NCBI GenBank assembly: GCA_003643975.1
Contig: QNAR01000023.1
Coordinates: forward strand, 1-12,814
Reading direction: 5' to 3'
Length of the DNA stretch: 12,814 bases
Source of the DNA: Thermotogae bacterium
GTDB lineage: Bacteria > Thermotogota > Thermotogae > Petrotogales > Kosmotogaceae
Shown: piece after piece, positions 6,463 to 12,814 of the stretch
Position numbering within the stretch: the first letter of the stretch is position 1
How the letters are laid out: each line of letters starts with the position of its first letter
Notes under the pieces: model-generated
The model's database searches: none
What the model was told of the DNA's origin: nothing
What the model saw: only the letters and a program-made list of their open reading frames with translations
Position numbers and translations under genes: made by a program

Positions 6463-7468
6463 GCTCAGGAAGGACCCGATACTGAAGCGCTGGGTCATTA
6501 TCGCAACGGAGCGTTCAAAAAGACCAAATGATTTCAAGAAAGCGCTGGAGGAACCCGGAGGGGGCTTTTGTCCTTTCGACTACGGTAACGAGCACACAAC
6601 TCCCCCGGAGATAATGGCTTTCAGGGACAAAAATTCAAAACCAGATGAACCGGGATGGTGGATAAGAGTCGTGCCTAACAAATTCCCGGCCCTGGATCCA
6701 AAACTTGAGCCTGTGAAATTTGGACACGGTATGTATGACGTGATAAAGGGGTTTGGAACTCATGAAGTTATTGTAGAAACACCGGAACACAACCAAAATC
6801 TTGCTACGCTCCCGTTGAAGCAAATTCAAGAGGTAATATGGGCGTATAAGTACAGGTTCAACGAATTGGAAAAGGATCCAAGGATAAAATACGTGCTCAT
6901 CTTCAAGAACCATGGCAAAGAAGCTGGTGCCTCCTTACAACACCCTCACAGCCAGTTAATAGCCACGCCTATCATACCCAAACGGGTTGTCGAAGAAATC
7001 GATGGAAGCTATGATTATTACAAATTCAAAGAACGCTGTGTATATTGTGATATGTTGAATCAAGAACTGCTTGAAAAAACAAGAATCGTAGAAGAAAATG
7101 AGCTTTTCCTTGCCTTTGAGCCTTTTGCTGCCAGATTTCCCTTCGAAACATGGATTTTGCCAAAAGCGCACAAATTCAATTTCGGTGAAATAGGAGCTGA
7201 GGAGGTAAGGCAGTTTGCGTGGGTTTTGAAGAACACTTTGTATAGAATTTACAAGGCTCTAGATAATCCTCCCTTTAATTTCATGCTTCATACAGGTGTT
7301 ACCGGTATAGAAGGGGAGCAATATTATCACTGGCATCTGGAAATTGTACCAAGGTTGACAAGAGTGGCAGGATTTGAGTGGGGTTCTGGATTTTACATTA
7401 ATCCAACTCCACCTGAATATGCAGCGAAATATCTGAAGGAAGTGGAAATGCCAGAGGGGGATGAATGA
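6455..7468 (+). CDS. galT: Galactose-1-phosphate uridylyltransferase GalT
   Basis: GalT exchanges UMP between UDP-glucose and galactose-1-phosphate in the Leloir pathway, yielding UDP-galactose and glucose-1-phosphate. The 337-residue protein has the N-terminal GNEHTTPPEI motif (44-53), H103 in GTHEVIVETP, the active-site HPHSQ at 163-167 with nucleophile H165, a CVYC pair at 195-198, and the C-terminal YYHWHLEIVPR motif with H292, H294 and E296. The usual N-terminal zinc motif C-P-F-C reads C-P-F-D here (C39, D42), so one of the four classical zinc ligands is changed to aspartate, which could still bind metal. AGGAGG at 6442-6447 sits 7 nt before the ATG. It lies between glgA and gatC with overlaps on both sides. 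No galK or galE is visible. Confidence 0.94.
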   Translation: MPELRKDPILKRWVIIATERSKRPNDFKKALEEPGGGFCPFDYGNEHTTPPEIMAFRDKNSKPDEPGWWIRVVPNKFPALDPKLEPVKFGHGMYDVIKGFGTHEVIVETPEHNQNLATLPLKQIQEVIWAYKYRFNELEKDPRIKYVLIFKNHGKEAGASLQHPHSQLIATPIIPKRVVEEIDGSYDYYKFKERCVYCDMLNQELLEKTRIVEENELFLAFEPFAARFPFETWILPKAHKFNFGEIGAEEVRQFAWVLKNTLYRIYKALDNPPFNFMLHTGVTGIEGEQYYHWHLEIVPRLTRVAGFEWGSGFYINPTPPEYAAKYLKEVEMPEGDE

Positions 7469-7758
7469 TGGATATACGCGTTGATGAAAAATTACTTCTG
7501 CATCTTGAGTCTCTTGCCAAATTGGAACTCAAGGCGGAAGAAAGAGAAAAGCTGATGAAAGATATCGCGAAAATTCTGGATTATATGTCGTTAATCGATG
7601 AACTGAACGTCAACGATTACGAAGAAATGTTTACCCCTATTGAAGAAGATCTGAAGCTGCGAAAAGATGATCAAGAGGCGTTCGAACATATAAATGACCT
7701 GACTTCCCTTTTTCCTGAGCAGGAAAATGGGCAATTGAAGGTTCCAAAGATTTACTGA
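7465..7758 (+). CDS. gatC: Asp-tRNA(Asn)/Glu-tRNA(Gln) amidotransferase subunit C
   Basis: GatC is the small subunit that ties GatA to GatB in the enzyme that converts misacylated Glu-tRNA(Gln) or Asp-tRNA(Asn) to the correct amide form. The 97-residue product fits the family in length and pattern: an N-terminal helix LLHLESLAKLEL, then KLMKDIAKILDYMSLIDELNV, and a C-terminal segment where FTPIEEDLKLRKDD replaces the usual P-x-x-R-x-D motif. The ending VPKIY matches the typical VPKVI-like tail. Start choice is between ATG 7465, which overlaps the galT stop, and ATG 7468, which is better spaced from AGGGGG (7454-7459). gatA and gatB are not in the window, so the subunit gene appears detached from its partners. 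Confidence 0.88.
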   Translation: MMDIRVDEKLLLHLESLAKLELKAEEREKLMKDIAKILDYMSLIDELNVNDYEEMFTPIEEDLKLRKDDQEAFEHINDLTSLFPEQENGQLKVPKIY

Positions 7759-7759
7759 G

Positions 7760-8098
7760 ATGAGTACCAAAAAGGGACAGCACTTTGAAGAGATTGCTTG
7801 CACCTATTTGCTGAAGAAGGGGTACAGGTTAGTCGATAGAAACGTGCGCTATCCCTTTGGCGAGCTGGACATTGTAGTAATGAAGGGAAGAAAGCTTGTT
7901 TTTGTTGAAGTGAAAGGTGGCAATCGATCATTTCAACCCCGAACCAGAGTGGACAGATTAAAACTAAAACGGCTCGAGCTTGCCGCGAATAAATTCATCA
8001 CAGACAGAAACCCGAAATTTGAAGAATGCCAGCTGGATGTGATAGAAATTCTGAATGATGGCACGATAAATCATCTAGAAGCAATTGGAAGGTGGTAA
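7760..8098 (+). CDS. YraN/UPF0102 family nuclease-fold protein
   Basis: The 112-residue protein matches the UPF0102 family: an N-terminal helix with KGQHFEEIACTYLLKKGY (about 5-22), the core FGELDIVVMKGRKLVFVEVKGG with the restriction-endonuclease-like E-x-D...E-x-K arrangement, followed by a basic KLKRLELAANKF helix. The family has the fold of Holliday-junction resolvase-like nucleases, but its cellular function is not settled. The ATG begins one base after the gatC stop, and no good Shine-Dalgarno sequence is seen close to it (nearest GAAGG at 7738-7742, 17 nt away), so translation is probably coupled to gatC. Length is normal for the family. Confidence 0.9.
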   Translation: MSTKKGQHFEEIACTYLLKKGYRLVDRNVRYPFGELDIVVMKGRKLVFVEVKGGNRSFQPRTRVDRLKLKRLELAANKFITDRNPKFEECQLDVIEILNDGTINHLEAIGRW

Positions 8099-8100
8099 TG

Positions 8101-9762
8101 ATGGAAAGAAATAAAGCTGAGATATTCAAAGAATATCAGAGATGGATTCAAAAAGCGAACCCTGAAATCGTTGAAGAGCTAAAAGGGCTTAACGAGGCTC
8201 AGATTGTTGACGCCTTTTTCAAAGATCTTGAATTTGGAACCGGAGGAATGAGAGGAGTCATAGGTGCGGGGACGAACAGGATAAATGTTCATACGATAGC
8301 TCGGGCTACACAAGGCTTCTCGAATTGGCTTAAAAAGAACTATCAGTCACCTGCTATTGCCATCGCCTTTGATACTAGAAAAATGTCAAAAGAGTTTGCT
8401 CAAACGGCTGCTAAAGTGTTATCTGCCAACGGCATCAAAACCTATCTTTTCTCAGAGCCAACGCCCACTCCTGTCTTGAGTTACGCGGTTAGGGAGTTAG
8501 GCTGCAGCGGTGGCATTGTAATAACAGCCAGCCATAATCCCCCTCAATATAATGGTTATAAAGTTTATACCCATGACGGAACACAGGCAGTTCCACGTTA
8601 TGCAGAAGCAATCGTGAAAGAAATTAGCAAATTGGATTTCTTTGTCGATTTGGAAGGGGACGAAGCTTTGATCAAGAAAGTCCCGGATACAGTTCTCTTG
8701 AATTTTGAAAATTACATAATCAAATTGACGGAAGAACTTCTGAATATTCACGGAACCAACCCTGAAGCTTTGAAAGTCTTATATACACCTTTGCATGGTA
8801 CTGGCTACAAACCAGTGATGGATGTCTTAAAAAAGCTGAGATACAATGTAGAAACTGTTAAAGAACAAAGCACCCCTGATGGCAATTTTCCCACAGTCAG
8901 CTATCCAAATCCCGAGGACCCGAAAGCCTTCACGATGGCTCTAAAGCAGGCTAAGGAATTCAATCCTGACATTATTATCGCGACAGATCCTGATTGTGAT
9001 AGAATGGGGCTAATGTGTCAAAAAGGCGATAGCTACGTTAGCATTACCGGAAACCAAATGGGTGTTATCATGCTTGAATTCCTCTTAGAATCCCTGAAAA
9101 ACCGCTTGCCCGGCGATGCTTTTGTGGTGAAGACCATTGTAACCACCGACCTGGCGAAAGACATCGTTAATGAGTACGGTGTGGCGCTTAAAGAAACGCT
9201 AACAGGATTTAAGTTTATAGGCGAACTCATAGAAAAATCCGCGGTTGAAAAGAACGGGAGTTTTCTTTTTGGCTTTGAAGAGAGTTATGGTTATCTATAC
9301 GGCACACACGCAAGAGATAAAGATGCGGTTGTGGCTTCTGCCCTTGCTGCAACGATTGCCGCTTCTTTGAAAGAGAAAGGAATCAGCCTGTTGGAATACC
9401 TTGTCAGAATCTATGAAAAATACGGCTATTACCTGGAGTCCTTGAAAAGCTTTACTTTTGAAGGAATAGAAGGCATGAAAAAAATCTCCAGGATTATGAA
9501 TAATCTGAGAAGCGACACTCCCACTGAAATAGAAGGTAAAAAGCTGATCGACTTTAAGGATTACAGTAAAGGAATCGCAGAATTACCGCCAGCTGATGTA
9601 GTTGAGCTCGTTTATGAAGATAACTTCAAATTGATTGCCAGACCATCCGGTACTGAGCCGAAGATCAAGTTCTACTTGATGGCAAAGGGAAATACACACA
9701 AAGCCACGATGGAAAAAATAAAATTTTTGGAGAGATACGTGGAAAGGATTGTTAAACAGTGA
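8101..9762 (+). CDS. pgm: Alpha-D-phosphohexomutase (phosphoglucomutase/phosphomannomutase)
   Basis: The enzyme interconverts glucose-1-phosphate and glucose-6-phosphate (perhaps also the mannose pair) through a phosphoserine. The 553-residue protein has all four domain signatures: TASHNPPQYNGYKVY with phosphorylated S144, the Mg-binding DPDCDR at 296-301, the sugar-specificity loop GFEESYGY near 391-398, and the phosphate-binding RPSGTEPKIKFY near the C-terminus. The N-terminal FGTGGMRG motif and length are those of the longer PgcA-like branch (about 550-580 residues) rather than the 450-residue ManB-like branch. ATG 8101 is favoured because AGGTGG at 8090-8095 lies 5 nt upstream; ATG 8098 is possible. 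With galT and glgA in the same operon, it links galactose and glycogen metabolism to glycolysis. Confidence 0.93.
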   Translation: MERNKAEIFKEYQRWIQKANPEIVEELKGLNEAQIVDAFFKDLEFGTGGMRGVIGAGTNRINVHTIARATQGFSNWLKKNYQSPAIAIAFDTRKMSKEFAQTAAKVLSANGIKTYLFSEPTPTPVLSYAVRELGCSGGIVITASHNPPQYNGYKVYTHDGTQAVPRYAEAIVKEISKLDFFVDLEGDEALIKKVPDTVLLNFENYIIKLTEELLNIHGTNPEALKVLYTPLHGTGYKPVMDVLKKLRYNVETVKEQSTPDGNFPTVSYPNPEDPKAFTMALKQAKEFNPDIIIATDPDCDRMGLMCQKGDSYVSITGNQMGVIMLEFLLESLKNRLPGDAFVVKTIVTTDLAKDIVNEYGVALKETLTGFKFIGELIEKSAVEKNGSFLFGFEESYGYLYGTHARDKDAVVASALAATIAASLKEKGISLLEYLVRIYEKYGYYLESLKSFTFEGIEGMKKISRIMNNLRSDTPTEIEGKKLIDFKDYSKGIAELPPADVVELVYEDNFKLIARPSGTEPKIKFYLMAKGNTHKATMEKIKFLERYVERIVKQ

Positions 9763-10388
9763 ACGGTTATGCTCATATCATTTATGACGAAACATCCTAC
9801 TTTTCACCGAAAAAGATCAATTTTGACCATAGGGCCAGGACCGGAATGATGATTGCATGGTCAGAAGAGCAGGCAAAAGAACTTCTAGACAAGAAATACT
9901 GGAAATGTCTCAGCGCATTTGGCTTGGAAGCTTCCATGAGAAGGAAAATCATTTTTGAACGAAAGCACAGCGACACCAATTTGCTGTATTTTAAGTACGA
10001 ACTGGAAATTCCAGATGCCATTGAAGTTTTCTATGAGGCAGATATCATTGAAGCTATTTCGAAGCGTTTCTCCCTTAGGGAAATTTCGGAAGATATTTTT
10101 AAAATGATGAGAAATTACGAATCCGGAACAATTAATTTCAATGACCATTTTCTAAACGAATGGCTAATCGCAAGACTGAATTCCGAAAAAATGGAGCTGG
10201 AGGTACCGGAAAGAAAGAAGCTCGAAAAGGAATTGATGAGATACGTTGAGATGCTTGTCAGTAAAATACTCTGGAACATTTACTCTGGCGATTTGAACGC
10301 TTTCAGAAAGGATCTTTCCAGTATGGTTTACCTCTTTGGAGAGCTGCGTGATACGGGAAGCATGGCGGGCAGAGGTGAAACTTGGTGA
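9759..10388 (+). CDS. Hypothetical protein, not recognised (209 aa)
   Basis: The product is a charged, soluble-looking protein with no signal peptide and no membrane segment. I recognise no catalytic motif. The N-terminal third is mixed (HIIYDETSYFSP, then RTGMMIAWSEEQAKELL). The middle has a probable beta-strand pair around LLYFKYELEIPDAIEVFYEA. The last half is predicted mostly helical, with RKKLEKELMRYVEMLVSKILW followed by NAFRKDLSSMVYLFGEL. It starts at a GTG overlapping the pgm stop by 4 nt, with AAAGGA at 9743-9748 ten bases upstream, and overlaps truA by 4 nt. Base composition resembles its neighbours and both junctions are tightly packed, so it is a genuine operon member, not a spurious frame. 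Function is unknown; it may be a lineage-specific protein. Confidence 0.8.
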   Translation: MNGYAHIIYDETSYFSPKKINFDHRARTGMMIAWSEEQAKELLDKKYWKCLSAFGLEASMRRKIIFERKHSDTNLLYFKYELEIPDAIEVFYEADIIEAISKRFSLREISEDIFKMMRNYESGTINFNDHFLNEWLIARLNSEKMELEVPERKKLEKELMRYVEMLVSKILWNIYSGDLNAFRKDLSSMVYLFGELRDTGSMAGRGETW

Positions 10389-11137
10389 AAAGATTCGCCG
10401 CAGTAGTTGCCTATGATGGAACGGATTTTTACGGATTTCAGGTTCAGCCTGATCGCAGAACAGTACAAGGAACCATAGAAGAAGCACTCTCGAAAATACA
10501 CAAAGAAGAGGTCAGAACTGATGCAGCGGGGCGTACAGATACTGGCGTACACGGATTTGGGCAGGTAGTTGCCTTCAATTCAACATTGGAGAGGTTATCC
10601 GCAAAAACCATGAAAGAGGCCCTCAATGCGAACCTTCCCGCCGATATTTACGTCAGAAGAGTGTATGAAGTTCCCAGAGGGTTTAGCCCGCGTTTTCATG
10701 CTAAGAAAAGAATTTATCATTATTACATATTAAACATCACAGAACCCGACCTTTTCAGGAAAAGATATACATGGTGGTTCCCTTATGATATAGACATCGA
10801 AAAGATGCGATATGGTGCTAATTTCCTGTTGGGAGAGCATGACTATGTCGCTTTCCGTACAGGAAGAGACGATAGGACGACAATAAGGACGATAACGAAT
10901 ATTCGTATAATGAGAATGAACAAATCTCTCGTTCTGGTAAGAGTGGAGGGAATTTCCTTTTTGAGAAGAATGGTGAGGAATATCGTGGGTACACTTGTAC
11001 GTGTGGGAACGGGAAATCTTCAACCAGAAGCCGTAAAAACGATTCTTGAATCAAAAGACAGGTCAATGCTCCCAAGTTCAGCCCCACCACAAGGATTGGT
11101 GCTATACAAGGTGTTGTTCGATGAGTTCGAAACTTAG
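10385..11137 (+). CDS. truA: tRNA pseudouridine(38-40) synthase TruA
   Basis: TruA isomerises uridines 38-40 in the anticodon stem-loop of many tRNAs to pseudouridine. The 250-residue protein starts with the family pattern VVAYDGTDFYGFQVQP and has the catalytic aspartate D52 in AAGRTDTGVHGFGQV. The later conserved segment SFLRRMVRNIVGTLVRVG is present, and the total length is typical. GTG 10385 is chosen over TTG 10382 because AGAGGTG at 10371-10377 is then 7 nt upstream and the product begins MKRFAAVVAY. It overlaps the preceding unknown gene by 4 nt and tlyA by 17 nt. Confidence 0.95.
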   Translation: MKRFAAVVAYDGTDFYGFQVQPDRRTVQGTIEEALSKIHKEEVRTDAAGRTDTGVHGFGQVVAFNSTLERLSAKTMKEALNANLPADIYVRRVYEVPRGFSPRFHAKKRIYHYYILNITEPDLFRKRYTWWFPYDIDIEKMRYGANFLLGEHDYVAFRTGRDDRTTIRTITNIRIMRMNKSLVLVRVEGISFLRRMVRNIVGTLVRVGTGNLQPEAVKTILESKDRSMLPSSAPPQGLVLYKVLFDEFET

Positions 11138-11927
11138 GCTTGATGAGTTACTCGTGAGGAGAGGGTTATTTCGATCGCGCTCAAAAGCCGCTGAAGCCGT
11201 TAGGTCTGGAAAGGTACAGGTTGATGGAAAGGCGATAGACAAACCCGGGAAAAAATTTTTGGAAGATGCTTATCTTCAGCTTATTGAACACAAATTCGTG
11301 GTGAGCAGGGCTTATTACAAGCTTAAAAAAGCCCTTGAAAGCTTTCAAGTTGTAGTTGAAGGAACACGTGTGTGTGATCTTGGAGCTTCTACGGGCGGAT
11401 TTACACAGCTGCTCTTGGAACGAGGTGCAAGTGTTGTATACGCTGTTGATGTTGGAACTGCGCAACTGGACCCTGTACTTAAAAACAAACCCGAAGTAAT
11501 ATCCCTTGAGAATACCGATGCGCGAAGTGTTACCCGGGAACTTCTTAATGGTGCGGTTGACATAGTGACTGCAGACCTTTCTTTTATCTCTGTGACCAAG
11601 GTAGTTGACAGTATTTCGGAAATACTGAAAATGGGAGGTCATTGTATTTGCTTGATAAAGCCGCAGTTTGAGGCTGGTCCCGGGTTGTCCAAAAAGGGAG
11701 TCATCCTCAATGCCAGCGTACATAAGAGTGTTCTCCATGGTGTCATAGATTCCTTTCATAGGACGGGGTTAGTAGTGAGAGGAATGACTTTTTCCCCGTT
11801 GCGGGGTAAGAATGGTAATATTGAGTATCTCATTCATGCCGTTAAAGGAGATCGTAATGAAGTGTGGAATCTTGATATAGAGAATTGTGTCAACAGGGCT
11901 TTCGAAACTCTGGCACTGGAAAGGTGA
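11121..11927 (+). CDS. tlyA: TlyA-family S4/FtsJ methyltransferase (rRNA 2'-O-methyltransferase or hemolysin-like)
   Basis: The 268-residue protein has an N-terminal S4 RNA-binding domain (about 5-65, LRLDELLVRRGLF then SGKVQVDGKAID) and a C-terminal FtsJ-like Rossmann methyltransferase domain. The SAM-binding motif CDLGASTGGFT is at 85-95. The candidate catalytic residues are K67 (in SRAYYKLKKAL), D152 (ADLSFIS) and K180 (LIKPQFEAG). In mycobacteria TlyA 2'-O-methylates cytidines of 16S and 23S rRNA, and the loss causes capreomycin resistance; here rRNA methylation is inferred. Many genomes label it hemolysin A. ATG 11121, inside the end of truA, has AAGGTG at 11108-11113 seven bases upstream; an upstream in-frame extension to 11046 lacks S4 homology. 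Confidence 0.92.
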   Translation: MSSKLRLDELLVRRGLFRSRSKAAEAVRSGKVQVDGKAIDKPGKKFLEDAYLQLIEHKFVVSRAYYKLKKALESFQVVVEGTRVCDLGASTGGFTQLLLERGASVVYAVDVGTAQLDPVLKNKPEVISLENTDARSVTRELLNGAVDIVTADLSFISVTKVVDSISEILKMGGHCICLIKPQFEAGPGLSKKGVILNASVHKSVLHGVIDSFHRTGLVVRGMTFSPLRGKNGNIEYLIHAVKGDRNEVWNLDIENCVNRAFETLALER

Positions 11928-11931
11928 TCTC

Positions 11932-12814
11932 GTGTTAAAAAAAATCCTTGTACTTACGTTTTTGATAATCAATTTTTCGCTGTTTTCACAAAATATTACA
12001 GACTTTCTTCCGTCAAATGCGGGATACTTCCTCATTGTGAGAAATAGCGTGGATTACTTTGACTATCTCAAGAAAAATACGAACCTGTTCTACGTGTATC
12101 TGGAAAAGGACGGTCTGGGGCTGGAAGACTATTTCATTTCTCTTCTTTCCGCTGCGGGTTATTCCAGCGGTGATACTCTGGATGAACGGAAGATAAAGAA
12201 AGCCATAAACGGAGAATTTCTGCTCGCCGGTAAGGAATTTGATCTCGAACTCGAAGACATTATCACCTTCGATCCCATATACATTCTCGAAAAATTCAAG
12301 AGTGAAACAAAAGATATCTTTCTCGTATGGAAATCAGAGGAACCCGAAGAGTTGTTGAACATCATAGCTTCGCTTTTGGAAAGCTCCATTTTCAAGCAAG
12401 ACGGTGATTTGATTGGAGAACTTAGAAGTAACAGTGGCGAGGTGTATTTTCATGTTGGTAACGGCTTTTTGATACTCGGAGACACCCGCAGCGCTGTGGA
12501 AGCGCCCATGAGAGCTTATCATGGTGAGATTGGAAGAATGATAGACTCTGAAGAGGAAGCGAAGGAATTTGTTAAGGCCAGCGAAAATTACTGGATAACC
12601 GGATATTTTGACAGTGACAGGTTTAAGATTGGGCTGGGACTGGAGTACGCTTTTAGCACAAAAAGAACCACGCTGTTCATCAATCCCGAAGGTCACACTC
12701 TGGCAGCAACAATGATACAGGAAAACATCTTTCTAGATGAATCAGAAAAGAGCAGAATCCTGGGATATATGACATCAAAAGACGAAGCCCTGTCTGAAAA
12801 ATATTTCGGCAACT
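11932..12814 (+). CDS. Exported protein of unknown function (3' end beyond window)
   Basis: A frame opens with GTG 11932 and stays open to the last base, giving at least 294 residues. The start MLKKILVLTFLIINFSLFSQ is a typical Sec signal peptide: two lysines, a hydrophobic core, and probable cleavage near residue 19-21; there is no lipobox cysteine, so it is probably a secreted or periplasmic (toga-space) protein. The mature part begins TDFLPSNAGYFLIVRN, which recalls the opening of DUF3352-type exported proteins (a LP-x-x-x strand followed by VR/IR). The similarity is loose and the family is not certain. AAGGTG at 11921-11926 overlaps the tlyA stop region and lies 5 nt before the GTG. It follows tlyA after 4 nt, so it belongs to the same operon. 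Confidence 0.82.
   Translation, partial: MLKKILVLTFLIINFSLFSQNITDFLPSNAGYFLIVRNSVDYFDYLKKNTNLFYVYLEKDGLGLEDYFISLLSAAGYSSGDTLDERKIKKAINGEFLLAGKEFDLELEDIITFDPIYILEKFKSETKDIFLVWKSEEPEELLNIIASLLESSIFKQDGDLIGELRSNSGEVYFHVGNGFLILGDTRSAVEAPMRAYHGEIGRMIDSEEEAKEFVKASENYWITGYFDSDRFKIGLGLEYAFSTKRTTLFINPEGHTLAATMIQENIFLDESEKSRILGYMTSKDEALSEKYFGN

Noticed and set aside
11046..11120. N-terminal extension of TlyA by 25 residues
   Set aside because: The region is the conserved 3' end of truA in another frame, and the S4 domain begins just after ATG 11121.
11181..11759. A 192-codon minus-strand frame opposite tlyA
   Set aside because: It overlaps the conserved S4 and SAM-binding coding sequence and has no motif or ribosome site; it is a composition shadow.

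Overview
The window looks like chromosomal DNA from an anaerobic bacterium of the Thermotogota, most likely the Kosmotogaceae (Kosmotoga/Mesotoga type). This is inference. It rests on moderate, AT-leaning base composition, heavy use of AGA/AGG arginine codons, strong purine-rich ribosome binding sites, and a very long tightly overlapped operon that mixes sugar metabolism, envelope and RNA-modification genes. No rRNA, tRNA or CRISPR array was seen.

Left edge (1-126): an open frame entering from outside the window ends in a sequence that resembles the C-terminal tail of a transposase. From about 169 to 510 there is no credible gene. The DNA is an imperfect tandem array of roughly 40 seven-base units of the form CTCGNNN (NNNCGAG on the other strand). 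The array stops exactly where a well-formed sigma-70-type promoter begins (TTGTAA, 17 bp, TATAAT).

This promoter drives a monocistronic class I PLP aminotransferase of the aspartate aminotransferase type (570-1727). A 12-bp-stem hairpin between two convergent genes (1739-1767) probably terminates both. On the minus strand, 1790-2920 encodes a protein made of two tandem YfbR-like HD modules. The C-terminal one keeps the metal-binding residues and the N-terminal one has lost them.

A divergent promoter region (about 2921-3012) then starts a plus-strand operon of at least twelve genes that runs off the right edge, with junctions from a 17-nt overlap to a 5-nt gap. In order: a CBS-CBS-ACT ligand-sensing protein, undecaprenyl-diphosphatase (UppP), a small metallo-beta-lactamase-fold hydrolase, glycogen synthase (GlgA), galactose-1-phosphate uridylyltransferase (GalT), amidotransferase subunit GatC, a YraN/UPF0102 nuclease-fold protein, an alpha-D-phosphohexomutase, an unrecognised 209-residue protein, tRNA pseudouridine synthase TruA, the TlyA-type S4/FtsJ methyltransferase, and the start of an exported protein of unknown function.

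Three operon genes form a coherent block: GalT makes glucose-1-phosphate, the mutase interconverts it with glucose-6-phosphate, and GlgA polymerises glucose from a nucleotide sugar into glycogen. UppP recycles the lipid carrier for peptidoglycan. GatC, TruA and TlyA serve translation. The points most worth a second look are the heptad array abutting a promoter, the half-degenerate double-HD protein, the unrecognised operon protein and the Asp-for-Cys change at the GalT zinc site.
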